DNA of 64,000 nucleotides from JAIXWP01 sp965247015 (GTDB lineage: Bacteria > Bacteroidota > Bacteroidia > Flavobacteriales_D > Sanyastnellaceae). Shown here piece by piece: positions 27,001 through 29,357 of this stretch (position 1 is the first letter of the stretch; each line of letters starts with the position of its first letter). Both the position numbers and the translations under genes were made by a program. The notes beneath the pieces are model-generated. The model was not told the origin of the DNA and searched no databases. It was given only the letters and a program-made list of their open reading frames with translations. The DNA is taken from assembly GCA_965247015.1 (NCBI GenBank), contig CBDFGG010000004.1:806001-870000 (forward strand). The letters run 5' to 3'.

Positions 27001-28373
27001 GCTATCCAGTTGGCACTACGGTTATAACATGGACTGTTACTGACATCAATGGAAATAGTACGACTTGTGAAATGCTGATTGAAGTTGTAGACAATCAAGC
27101 TCCTATTATTACTTGTCCTGCTGATGTCACAGTAAACAATGATCTCAACGAATGTGGAGCTGTAGTTAACTACGAACTTCCTACATTCACTGATAATTGC
27201 GCAGGTTCTACAATAACACTAACAGCTGGACCAGCTGTTGGAGAGTTCTTCCCGCTAGGAACAACTCTAGTTGCTTATCAAGTTACAGATGCCGCCGGCA
27301 ACACTCATGACTGTAGCTTCAATGTGACTGTAGTGGATAATGAACTTCCTCAATTGATTTGTCCTGGTGATATCCAAGTAGGAAACCAATTTGACTCTTG
27401 TGGAGCGTTTGTAACCTATCCGATACCTCAGTACTTCGACAACTGCACTAGCGGTGAGGCTACACTAGTAGACGGCCCTGCATCTGGTGAATATTTCGAA
27501 GTTGGTATTACTCCAGTAACTTATGAAGTAACTGATGAATCTGGTAACACTTCAACTTGTACTTTCACTGTTGAAGTACTAGATATTCAGTCACCAGTTG
27601 CAGCATGGTGCCCAGGTGATATTATCCAAGTAGATCCAATTGTCAACTACAACTTACCAATGTTTACAGATAACTGTAGTTGGACAATGTCATTGACACA
27701 AGGTCTAGAAAGTGGAGATGTATTCCCTCATGGAATAACACAAGTAACATATACAGCAGTTGACCCAGCTGGTAATACAACAGACTGTACATTCTATGTG
27801 ACTGTGAACACACCTCCTGTTGGAGTTGATGACGACGAAGTATTCGCAGAAGACGACCTATCAATTACTATTGATGTCTTAGACAATGACTTCGACCTTG
27901 ATGGAGATAGCTTATTCGTTTCAGATGTGAGTGCTATCCATGGACAAATCATTGTCAACGAAGATGGAACAATTACATATATCAATGATCCAACAGTATT
28001 CTGCGGAATGGACACTATCACTTACGTGGTGTGTGATCAATTCAACGCTTGCGATACAGCGCTTGTGTTCGTTGATGTTGAATGCTTCATTGATCTGATT
28101 ATCCCAGAAGGCTTCTCTCCGAATGGTGATGGTGTAAATGACTCATTCACTATCCTAGGTCTCGAAGATTATCCGAATAACAAATTGACAGTGTTCAATA
28201 GATGGGGACATAAAGTATTCGAAGCAACAAACTACCAAAACGATTGGGCTGGTTACTCACAATCCGCTCTGACTTTAGGATCAGGACTGTTGCCGAAGGG
28301 TACTTACTTCTATGTACTCGACCTCGGAACGGGTGATGCACCAAGAAAAGGTTATGTATTCCTCAACAAATAA
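3..28373 (+). CDS. Giant HYR-repeat T9SS type B surface protein (5' partial)
   Basis: The frame is open to the left edge and the residues before the first GTG (codons from 3) already read as HYR sequence, so the true start lies upstream and the GTG at 15 is internal. At least 9,456 residues are visible. Order: a broken HYR module; an HYR module with a beta-helix-like insert; one plain HYR; two HYR modules each holding a C-type lectin domain; 23 modules of 83 aa; 8 of 79 aa; a higher-order array of 54 modules; 16 diverged modules; an Ig/cadherin-like domain; and a C-terminal type B sorting domain (GFSPNGDGVND near 28116). Nearly every module has four Cys at equivalent places, suggesting two disulfides each (inference). 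Such proteins are exported by T9SS and act as cell-surface adhesins, as SprB does in gliding. The porP/sprF-like gene starts 11 nt after the stop. Adhesin function is inferred; family and export route are well supported. Confidence 0.93.
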   Translation, partial: SNFPVGTTTVTYTATDAAGNTSNCSFTVTVTDTTNPSITCGPNVTANTSAGSCTAAVTLTPPMNISSITSGCFALPAAGVCSGGNGAATTGITINAGQTFWYTATGTFANITLNGGTLRICGNLTLTNINFTSGTIAIEQGGTLTINGAGTLNMNGNCTIVNRGTLNINRSVTLQNANNLIGNAIPSAVINMNGGNYTLTLNSATSRFVNFGSSNIRNIVIQGATNGVVCLGYGSTSEFGTVTNNTANSVNAPDGIACFKINTSATLNSALTNTANVNVCQAPAATVTGSYGSATVNTNCTACTSVPVYSDNCGVVSITNSFNGTNNASGNYPVGTTTVTWTVTDVSGNIATCSQTVTVTDNIAPTITCPANQTLAFGTGCSVTLPNYTTLATVSDNCTPTGSITVTQSPAAGTVYITEGTTTVTLTATDANGNISTCNFTVTRDDNTAPVITCPANITTNASTGQCGAVVTYSLSSTDECVGSSCAPASIPGYTLLGTLNGHTYFRSNTASLWPAANTSANATGGHLATISSAAENSFLASAGIAWIGFNDATTEGTFVWTNGEPVVFTNWNPGEPNNTGNQDYTIINFGAGNTWDDQGTATTTTHPHILEFDCTYNLVSGLPTGSVFPVGTTTVSYTVTDGNGNTSAPCSFTVTVNDNVPPTFICPANITQNATAGVCGAVVNYTTPIATDNCGNCTTPPTIANHTLLGNFNGSAYYLSNNSVSFAAAVTAASAVGGHVTSIESLAENNFIRNAVTTAGVGDFMIGLNDQATEGTFVWSNGQILNYTNWNTGEPNNQGGNEDFVAVLTTGLWNDFNGNQRYVLELPCLSVTRTAGLASGATFPLGTTTVTHTATDASGNLSTCSFTVTITDATPPSITCPANQTLILNSSCTATLPNYTTLATATDACPGTVTITQSPAAGTTVTGVGTTTVTLTATDANGNTATCNFTVTRVDNTPPTVTCPPNQTLTLNSSCTATLPNYTTLATATDGCAGTVTRTQSPAAGTVLTGVGTTTVTITATDANGNTATCNFTVTRVDNTPPAITCPANQTLVLNSSCTGTIPSYTSLATATDGCAGTVTITQSPAAGTTVTGVGTTTVTLTATDANGNTATCNFTVTRVDNTPPTVTCPPNQTLTLNSSCTAALPNYTTLATATDGCAGTVTRTQSPAAGTVLTGVGTTTVTITATDANGNTATCNFTVTRVDNTPPAITCPANQTLVLNSSCTGTIPSYTSLATATDGCAGTVTITQSPAAGTTVTGVGTTTVTLTATDANGNTATCNFTVTRVDNTPPTVTCPPNQTLTLNSSCTATLPNYTTLATATDGCAGTVTRTQSPAAGTVLTGVGTTTVTITATDANGNTATCNFTVTRVDNTPPTITCPANQTLVLNSSCTGTIPSYTSLATATDGCAGTVTITQSPAAGTTVTGVGTTTVTLTATDANGNTATCNFTVTRVDNTPPTVTCPANQTLVLNASCTGTIPSYTSLATATDGCAGTVTITQSPAAGTTVTGVGTTTVTLTATDANGNTATCNFTVTRVDNTPPAITCPANQTLVLNSSCTGTIPSYTSLATATDGCAGTVTITQSPAAGTTVTGVGTTTVTLTATDANGNTATCNFTVTRVDNTPPAITCPANQTLVLNASCTGTIPSYTSLATATDGCAGTVTITQSPAAGTTVTGVGTTTVTLTATDANGNTATCNFTVTRVDNTPPAITCPANQTLVLNASCTGTIPSYTSLATATDGCAGTVTITQSPVAGTTVTGVGTTTVTLTATDANGNTATCNFTVTRVDNTPPAITCPANQTLLLNSSCTGTIPSYTSLAAATDGCAGTVTITQSPAAGTTVTGVGTTTVTLTATDANGNTATCNFTVTRVDNTPPTVTCPANQTLVLNSSCTGTIPSYTSLATATDGCAGTVTITQSPAAGTTVTGVGTTTVTLTATDANGNTATCNFTVTRVDNTPPAITCPANQTLVLNASCTGTIPSYTSLATATDGCAGTVTITQSPAAGTTVTGVGTTTVTLTATDANGNTATCNFTVTRVDNTPPAITCPANQTLVLNSSCTGTIPSYTSLATATDGCAGTVTITQSPAAGTTVTGVGTTTVTLTATDANGNTATCNFTVTRVDNTPPAITCPANQTLVLNSSCTGTIPSYTSLATATDGCAGTVTITQSPAAGTTVTGVGTTTVTLTATDANGNTATCNFTVTRVDNTPPAITCPANQTLVLNASCTGTIPSYTSLATATDGCAGTVTITQSPAAGTTVTGVGTTTVTLTATDANGNTATCNFTVTRVDNTPPTVTCPPNQTLTLNSSCTATLPNYTTLATATDGCAGTVTITQSPAAGTTVTGVGTTTVTLTATDANGNTATCNFTVTRVDNTPPAITCPANQTLVLNSSCTGTIPSYTSLATATDGCAGTVTITQSPAAGTTVTGVGTTTVTLTATDANGNTATCNFTVTRVDNTPPTVTCPANQTLVLNSSCTGTIPSYTSLATATDGCAGTVTITQSPAAGTTVTGVGTTTVTLTATDANGNTATCNFTVTRVDNTPPAITCPANQTLVLNASCTGTIPSYTSLATATDGCAGTVTITQSPAAGTTVTGVGTTTVTLTATDANGNTATCNFTVTRVDNTPPAITCPANQTLVLNSSCTGTIPSYTSLATATDGCAGTVTITQSPAAGTTVTGVGTTTVTLTATDANGNTATCNFTVTRVDNTPPAITCPANQTLVLNSSCTGTIPSYTSLATATDGCAGTVTITQSPAAGTTVTGVGTTTVTLTATDANGNTATCNFTVTHVDNTPPTITCPANVTVNADNGACSASAVTLGTPTTADNCGVASVTNNAPATFPVGTTTVTYTVTDINGNTATCTQTVTVVDNQNPTITCPANVTVNADNGACTASAVTLGTPTTADNCGVASVTNNAPTTFPVGTTTVTYTVTDVNGNTATCTQTVTVVDNQNPTITCPANVTVNADNGACTASAVTLGTPTTADNCGVASVTNNAPATFPVGTTTVTYTVTDVNGNTATCTQTVTVVDNQNPTITCPANVTVNADNGACTASAVTLGTPTTADNCGVASVTNNAPATFPVGTTTVTYTVTDVNGNTATCTQTVTVVDNQNPTITCPANVTVNADNGACTASAVTLGTPTTADNCGVASVTNNAPATFPVGTTTVTYTVTDVNGNTATCTQTVTVVDNQNPTITCPANVTVNADNGACSASAVTLGTPTTADNCGVASVTNNAPATFPVGTTTVTYTVTDINGNTATCTQTVTVADNQNPTITCPANVTVNADNGACTASAVTLGTPTTADNCGVASVTNNAPTTFPVGTTTVTYTVTDINGNTATCTQTVTVVDNQNPTITCPANVTVNADNGACSASAVTLGTPTTADNCGVASVTNNAPATFPVGTTTVTYTVTDINGNTATCTQTVTVADNQNPTITCPADQTVTANATCEFVMVDYSSLLIANDNCDPSLTIVQSPAAGDLVSGTTVVTFTVTDDAGNVSSCTFNVIVEDNTDPIITTCAPDATVTTDSNCEITLADYTSLVIASDNCDLNLTYTQVPAPGTTFSGHNTIVPVTITVTDDNGNDISCSFDVTLDDVTAPAITCPADITVSNDANACNAVVTVPAITANDNCGITTIVNDYTGTANASGTYPVGITTVTYTVTDVAGNVSTCSFDVTVIDDEAPQVTCPSDITMSNDANACNAVVTVPAPTVADECGIASIVNDYTGTANASGTYPVGTTTVEFTVTDIHGNITTCTFDVTVIDDEAPEVTCPADITISNDANACNAVVTVPAPTVADECGIASIVNDYTGTADASGTYPVGTTTVEFTVTDIHGNITTCTFDVTVIDDEAPEVTCPADIIVSNDANACNAVVTVPAPTVSDECGIASIVNNYNGTANASGTYPVGTTTVEFTVTDIHGNITTCTFDVTVNDDEAPAITCPADQNATANSSCQFTMIDYSGLLSATDNCDPSLTIVQSPAPGNLVSGTTVVTFTVTDDAGNVSSCTFNVIVEDNTDPIITTCAPDATVTTDSNCEITLADYTSLVIASDNCDLNLTYTQVPAPGTTFSGHNTIVPVTITVTDDNGNDISCSFDVTLDDVTAPAITCPADITVSNDANACNAVVTVPAINANDNCGITTIVNDYTGTANASGTYPIGTTTVTYTVTDVAGNVSTCSFDVTVVDNEAPSITCPADQNATANSSCQFIMVDYAALLTATDNCDPSLTIVQSPAAGNLVSGTTVVTFTVTDDAGNVSTCTFNVIVEDNTDPIITTCAPDVTVTTDSNCEITLADYTSLVIASDNCDLNLTYTQVPAPGTTFSGHNTIVPVTITVTDDNGNDISCSFDVTLDDVTAPAITCPADITVSNDANACNAVVTVPAITANDNCGIATIVNDYTGTANASGTYPVGTTTVTYTVTDAAGNVSTCSFDVTVIDDEAPEVTCPSDITMSNDANACNAVVTVPAPTVADECGIASIVNDYTGTANASGTYPVGTTTVEFTVTDIHGNVTTCTFDVTVIDDEAPEVTCPADITVSNDANACNAVVTVPAPSVADECGIASIVNDYTGTANASGTYPVGTTTVEFTVTDIHGNITTCTFDVTVIDDEAPEVTCPADITVSNDANACNAVVTVPAPTVADECGIASIVNDYNGTANASGTYPVGTTTVEFTVTDIHGNITTCTFDVTVIDDEAPAITCPADQNVTANASCEFIMVDYSGLLSATDNCDPSLTIVQSPAAGDLVSGTTVVTFTVTDDAGNVSTCTFNVIVEDNTDPIITTCAPDVTVTTDSNCEITLADYTSLVIASDNCDLNLTYTQVPAPGTTFSGHNTIVPVTITVTDDNGNDISCSFDVTLDDVTAPVITCPADITVSNDANACNALVTVPAITANDNCGIATIVNDYTGTANASGTYPVGATTVTYTVTDVAGNVSTCSFDVTVIDDEAPEVTCPSDITMSNDANACNAVVTVPAPTVADECGIASIVNDYTGTANASGTYPVGTTTVEFTVTDIHGNITTCTFDVTVIDDEAPEVTCPADITVSNDANACNALVTVPAPSVADECGIASIVNDYTGTANASGTYPVGTTTVEFTVTDIHGNITTCTFDVTVIDDEAPEVTCPADITVSNDANACNAVVTVPAPTVADECGIASIVNDYTGTVNASGTYPVGTTTVEFTVTDIHGNITTCTFDVTVIDDEAPEVTCPADITVSNDVNACNAVVTVPAPTVSDECGIASIVNDYTGTADASGTYPVGTTTVEFTVTDIHGNITTCTFDVTVIDDEAPEVTCPADITVSNDANACNAVVTVPAPMVSDECGIASIVNDYTGTANASGTYPVGTTTVEFTVTDIHGNITTCTFDVTVIDDEAPEVTCPADITVSNDVNACNAVVTIPAPTVADECGIASIVNDYTGTANASGTYPVGTTTVEFTVTDIHGNITTCTFDVTVIDDEAPEVTCPADITVSNDANACNAVVTVPAPTVADECGIAGIVNNYNGTANASGTYPVGTTTVEFTVTDIHGNITTCTFDVTVIDDEAPEVTCPADITVSNDANACNAVVTVPAPTVADECGIASIVNDYTGTANASGTYPVGTTTVQFTVTDIHGNITTCTFDVTVIDDEAPEVTCPADITVSNDANACNAVVTVPAPSVADECGIASIVNDYTGTANASGTYPVGTTTVEFTVTDIQGNITTCTFDVTVIDDEAPEVTCPADITVSNDANACNAVVTVPATTVADECGIASIVNNYTGTADASGTYPVGTTTVEFTVTDIHGNITTCTFDVTVNDDEAPAITCPADQNVTANASCEFIMVDYSGLLSATDNCDPSLTIVQSPAAGDLVSGTTLVTFTVTDDAGNVSTCTFNVIVEDNTDPIITTCAPDVTVTTDANCEIALADYTSLVIASDNCDLNLTYTQVPAPGTTFSGHNTIVPVTITVTDDNGNDISCSFDVTLDDVTAPAITCPADITVSNDANACNAVVTVPAITANDNCGITTIVNDYTGTANASGTYPVGITTVTYTVTDVAGNVSTCSFDVTVIDDEAPQVTCPSDITMSNDANACNAVVTVPAPTVADECGIASIVNDYNGTANASGTYPVGTTTVEFTVTDIHGNITTCTFDVTVIDDEAPEVTCPANITMSNDANACNAVVTVPAPSVADECGIASVVNNYNGTANASGTYPVGTTTVEFTVTDIHGNITTCTFDVTVIDDEAPEVTCPADITVSNDANACNAVVTVPAPTVADECGIASIVNDYTGTADASGTYPVGTTTVEFTVTDIHGNITTCTFDVTVIDDEAPEVTCPADITVSNDANACNAVVTVPAPTVADECGIASIVNDYTGTANASGTYPVGTTTVEFTVTDIHGNITTCTFDVTVIDDEAPEVTCPVDITVSNDANACNAIVTVPAPTVSDECGIASIVNDYTGTANASGTYPVGTTTVEFTVTDIHGNITTCTFDVTVIDDEAPEVTCPADITVSNDANACNAVVTIPAPTVADECGIASIVNDYTGTANASGTYPVGTTTVEFTVTDIHGNITTCTFDVTVIDDEAPEVTCPADITVSNDANACNAVVTVPAPTVADECGIASIVNDYTGTANASGTYPVGTTTVEFTVTDIHGNITTCTFDVTVIDDEAPEVTCPADITVSNDANACNAVVTVPAPTVADECGIASIVNDYTGTANASGTYPVGTTTVEFTVTDIHGNISTCTFDVTVIDDEAPEVTCPADITVSNDANACNAVVTVPAPTVADECGIASIVNDYTGTADASGTYPVGTTTVEFTVTDIHGNITTCTFDVTVIDDEAPEVTCPADITVSNDANACNAVVTVPAPTVADECGIASIVNNYTGTADASGTYPVGTTTVEFTVTDIHGNITTCTFDVTVNDDEAPAITCPADQTVTANATCEFVMVDYSSLLIANDNCDPSLTIVQSPAAGDLVSGTTVVTFTVTDDTGNVSTCTFNVIVEDNTDPIITTCAPDATVTTDSNCEITLADYTSLVIASDNCDLNLTYTQVPAPGTTFSGHNTIVPVTITVSDDNGNDISCSFDVTLDDVTAPAITCPADITVSNDANACNAVVTVPAITANDNCGITTIVNDYTGTANASGTYPVGTTTVTYTVTDVAGNVSTCSFDVTVIDDEAPEVTCPSDITMSNDANACNAVVTVPAPTVADECGIASIVNDYNGTANASGTYPVGTTTVEFTVTDIHGNITTCTFDVTVIDDEAPEVTCPADITVSNDANACNAVVTVPAPTVADECGIASIVNDYTGTANASGTYPVGTTTVEFTVTDIHGNITTCTFDVTVIDDEAPEVTCPADITVSNDANACNALVTVPAPTVADECGIASIVNDYTGTANASGTYPVGTTTVEFTVTDIHGNITTCTFDVTVIDDEAPEVTCPADITVSNDANACNAVVTVPAPTVADECGIASIVNDYTGTANASGTYPVGTTTVEFTVTDIHGNITTCTFDVTVIDDEAPEVTCPADITVSNDANACNAVVTVPAPSVADECGIASIVNDYTGTANASGTYPVGATTVEFTVTDIHGNITTCTFDVTVIDDEAPEVTCPADITVSNDANACNAVVTVTAPTVSDECGIASIVNDYTGTADASGTYPVGTTTVEFTVTDIHGNITTCTFDVTVIDDEAPEVTCPADITVSNDANACNAVVTVPAPTVADECGIASIVNDYTGTANASGTYPVGTTTVEFTVTDIHGNITTCTFDVTVIDDEAPEVTCPADITVSNDANACNAVVTVPAPTVADECGIASIVNDYTGTANASGTYPVGTTTVEFTVTDIHGNITTCTFDVTVIDDEAPEVTCPADITVSNDANACNAVVTVPAPTVSDECGIASIVNDYTGTANASGTYPVGTTTVEFTVTDIHGNITTCTFDVTVIDDEAPEVTCPADITVSNDANACNAVVTIPAPTVADECGIASIVNDYTGTADASGTYPVGTTTVEFTVTDIHGNITTCTFDVTVIDDEAPEVTCPADITQDADLGSCTTVVTVPAPVYTDECGIASVVNNYNNTSDATDIYTVGTTTIEWTITDIHGNISTCTMQVTVLDSEDPAITCPANITVSNDVNACNANVSVPLPIGTDNCGIASILNDYNNTADASDVYPVGTTIITWTITDLAGNTDVCSMEVTVVDDEAPEVTCPANITVSNDANACNAVVIVPAPTVSDECGIASIVNDYTGTADASGTYPVGTTTVEFTITDIHGNITTCTFDVTVIDDEAPEVTCPADITVSNDANACNADVIVPAPVFVDECGIASVVNNYNNTADASDNYPVGTTTVEYTITDIHGNITTCTFDVTVIDDEAPEVTCPADITVSNDANACNADIVIPAPVFVDECGIASVVNNYNNTADASDNYPVGTTTVEYTITDIHGNITTCTFDVTVIDDEAPEVTCPADITVSNDANACNAFVTVPAPTVDDECGIASVVNNYNNTADASDTYPVGTTTIEFTVTDIHGNITTCTFDVTVIDDEAPEVTCPANITVSNDANACNANVVVPAPVFVDECGIASVVNNYNNTADASDNYPVGTTTVEYTITDIHGNITTCTFDVTVIDDEAPEVTCPADITVSNDANACNADVIVPAPVFVDECGIASVVNNYNNTADASDNYPVGTTTVEYTITDIHGNITTCTFDVTVIDDEAPEVTCPADITVSNDTDACNAFVTVPAPVVDDECGIASIVNNYNNTADASDTYPVGTTAVEYTVTDIHGNITTCTFDVTVIDDEAPEVTCPADITIFNDLGACSAGVTVPAPTVADECGIASVVNNYNNTADASDVYPVGTTTVEFTVTDIHGNVTTCTFDVTVIDNESPAMVCPVDQTVVATTGECGTEVVVEIPTATDNCEVLSIVNDYNNTDNASDYYPVGETIVTWTTTDIHGNEFTCTTTITVVDTEAPSLVCPSDVTADNTVGTCGTDVVVELPIVADNCGIATVVNNYNGTDNASDNYPVGITLVEWTVTDIHGNVSTCTTVINIIDAELPAITCPENITVFNDLDECSAVVTVPTPVSSDNCGVQSVINDYNGTADATDSYPVGTTVITWTVTDINGNSTTCEMLIEVVDNQAPIITCPADVTVNNDLNECGAVVNYELPTFTDNCAGSTITLTAGPAVGEFFPLGTTLVAYQVTDAAGNTHDCSFNVTVVDNELPQLICPGDIQVGNQFDSCGAFVTYPIPQYFDNCTSGEATLVDGPASGEYFEVGITPVTYEVTDESGNTSTCTFTVEVLDIQSPVAAWCPGDIIQVDPIVNYNLPMFTDNCSWTMSLTQGLESGDVFPHGITQVTYTAVDPAGNTTDCTFYVTVNTPPVGVDDDEVFAEDDLSITIDVLDNDFDLDGDSLFVSDVSAIHGQIIVNEDGTITYINDPTVFCGMDTITYVVCDQFNACDTALVFVDVECFIDLIIPEGFSPNGDGVNDSFTILGLEDYPNNKLTVFNRWGHKVFEATNYQNDWAGYSQSALTLGSGLLPKGTYFYVLDLGTGDAPRKGYVFLNK
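183..920 (+). other. Beta-helix-like insert inside an HYR module
   Basis: Between the first strands of one HYR module (ITCGPNVTANTSAGSC) and its end (DNCGVVSITNSF) about 245 residues are inserted. They are short, regular strands rich in Asn, Thr and Gly (for example NGGTLRICGNLTLTNINFTS), as in right-handed parallel beta-helices. No catalytic motif was recognised. The fold is inferred from the pattern only. Confidence 0.5.
1458..1847 (+). other. C-type lectin-like domain 1 of the giant protein
   Basis: The segment has GHLATISSAAENSFL, WIGFNDATTEGTFVW and NWNPGEPNN, ending WDDQG...LEFDC. This is the C-type lectin order (WIGL-like core, EPN sugar/Ca2+ motif, WND-like strand). It is bracketed by the two halves of one HYR module. 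EPN in characterised lectins favours mannose-type ligands; binding here is inferred. Confidence 0.85.
2094..2489 (+). other. C-type lectin-like domain 2 of the giant protein
   Basis: This is a second lectin-like domain: GGHVTSIESLAENNFI, FMIGLNDQATEGTFVW, NWNTGEPNNQGG, then LWNDFNGNQRYVLELPC. The EPN and WND motifs are intact. Like the first copy it interrupts one HYR module (start ICPANITQNATAGVC, end FPLGTTTVTHTATDASGN). Confidence 0.85.
5469..6550 (+). repeat. 1,082-bp exact direct repeat, copy 1
   Basis: By base-by-base reading this stretch matches 7212-8293 without mismatch. The offset is 1,743 bp, or 7 HYR units. The flanking mismatches are at 5468/7211 and 6551/8294. Confidence 0.9.
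7212..8293 (+). repeat. 1,082-bp exact direct repeat, copy 2
   Basis: Second copy of 5469-6550. A related exact match of 521 bp (4560-5080 with 6303-6823) has the same 1,743-bp offset, so the block has a seven-unit higher-order period. Confidence 0.9.
8352..10247 (+). repeat. Block B: 8 tandem 237-bp HYR units
   Basis: The 1,896 nt equal exactly 8 x 237. Each 79-aa unit reads NPTITCPANVTVNADNGAC ... TTADNCGVASVTNNAP ... TATCTQTVTVVDNQ. Units differ by a few codons (CSAS/CTAS, APA/APT, DVNGN/DINGN). Confidence 0.94.
10572..11130 (+). repeat. 559-bp exact repeat, copy 1 (partner 17604-18162)
   Basis: Identical by eye to 17604-18162, 7,032 bp downstream. Mismatches bound it at 10571/17603 and 11131/18163. 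It links super-repeat 1 with super-repeat 5. Confidence 0.88.
17604..18162 (+). repeat. 559-bp exact repeat, copy 2 (partner 10572-11130)
   Basis: Second copy of the segment at 10572-11130. It covers parts of the IITTCAPD, AITCPADITVSND and QVTCPSDITMSND modules. Confidence 0.88.
23823..27806 (+). repeat. Block D: 16 diverged HYR modules
   Basis: Sixteen TCP/VCP-starting modules of about 84 aa become less alike toward the C-terminus. Six of them form a three-module pattern repeated twice (PAPVFVDEC, PAPVFVDEC, PAP.VDDEC). The last (AAWCPGDIIQVDP) is short. Confidence 0.85.
27807..28370 (+). other. Ig/cadherin-like domain plus T9SS type B sorting domain
   Basis: NTPPVGVDDDEVFAEDD ... ITIDVLDNDFDLDGDSL is typical of Big_9/cadherin-like modules that precede secretion signals. 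The last ~93 residues (EGFSPNGDGVNDSF, FNRWGHKVFE, LLPKGTYFYVLDLG, KGYVFLNK) match the gliding-motility-associated CHU_C domain. It directs export by T9SS and, in SprB-type proteins, works with a SprF/PorP partner. Confidence 0.93.
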
Positions 28374-28384
28374 CAAGAACGGAA

Positions 28385-29338
28385 ATGAAGAACATGAATA
28401 ATAAATATTTCTCCCTCATTGTTATCATCATACTTTCTGTTGTCCAAGCTTTTGGACAACAGGAAGCTATGAATACGCAATACATACTAAACAAACTGTA
28501 TGTAAATCCGGCCTATGCAGGATACAAGGAGCAAGTCAACATTGTGGCAATGCACAGAAGTCAATGGATTGGCTTCAAAGGTGCCCCAATGACTCAAACG
28601 CTTGCGTTTGATATGCCATTGAAAAAGGACGAACTAGCAATTGGTTCTACCCTCATTCATGACCGTATCGGCCCTACCACTCGACTCGGAATCACACTTG
28701 ATTTTGCATACCGTGCAAGGCTATCAAACCGCGCTACACTAGCCTTTGGATTGAAAGGTGGTATTGATTTATATCAAAACAATCTCACAGATCTCGCATT
28801 AACAAGCGACTATTACAATCAAGTGGATGAGGCCTTTATGTATAATACAAATGGGCTGATGCTGCCCAATGCAGGTTTCGGTTTGTACTACTACAAGAAG
28901 GATCACTTCATTTCATTGTCTGTTCCAAAGTTTCTTAGAAATGAATTAGAGCTTAAAGGCTCTACTCCTTTTGAACTCCTTGATGGTAGACAAGAACCAA
29001 CTTTGCACTTAATGGCCGGTAAGATTTGGAAGATAAATCGCCAAGTAAAATTCCAGCCGAACATTGCAGTCCGCGCTGTTGCTAATGCACCCGTTTCTCT
29101 TGCTCTCTATGCTAATGTGATACTCTATGATCAATTCATCATTGGCGGTTTCTATAGCGTTCAAGAAGTTGCTGGTGTTATATTCCAATGGCAAGTTGAT
29201 AAAAAGATAAGAGTTGGCTATGCGGTTGATGTACCCGTTAGTACTTTGATCCGCACCAATCTCGGTAGCCATGAAATCATTGCTAGCTACACACTATCTA
29301 CTAAACGCAAGCGTATCGTTTACCCTCGATATTTCTAA
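28385..29338 (+). CDS. PorP/SprF family type IX secretion membrane protein
   Basis: 317 aa. An N-terminal signal peptide (about 1-25, ending AFGQ) is followed by the family signature QEAMNTQYILNKLYVNPAYAG and HRSQWIGFKGAP, then an amphipathic outer-membrane beta-barrel. SprF/PorP proteins are needed for export or surface attachment of type B cargo such as SprB. It starts 11 nt after the giant gene and 19 nt before the OmpA-family gene, so all three are probably co-transcribed and this is the dedicated partner of the giant protein. A second in-frame ATG at 28394 is possible. The family call is firm; the specific partnership is inferred from position. Confidence 0.94.
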   Translation: MKNMNNKYFSLIVIIILSVVQAFGQQEAMNTQYILNKLYVNPAYAGYKEQVNIVAMHRSQWIGFKGAPMTQTLAFDMPLKKDELAIGSTLIHDRIGPTTRLGITLDFAYRARLSNRATLAFGLKGGIDLYQNNLTDLALTSDYYNQVDEAFMYNTNGLMLPNAGFGLYYYKKDHFISLSVPKFLRNELELKGSTPFELLDGRQEPTLHLMAGKIWKINRQVKFQPNIAVRAVANAPVSLALYANVILYDQFIIGGFYSVQEVAGVIFQWQVDKKIRVGYAVDVPVSTLIRTNLGSHEIIASYTLSTKRKRIVYPRYF

Positions 29339-29357
29339 TCATTAGATTTAGAAGACT

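Noticed and set aside
29334..29346. TCTAAT-C-ATTAGA as a terminator between the porP/sprF-like and ompA-like genes
   Set aside because: The stem is only 6 bp, AT-rich, and lacks a T tract; the two genes look co-transcribed.
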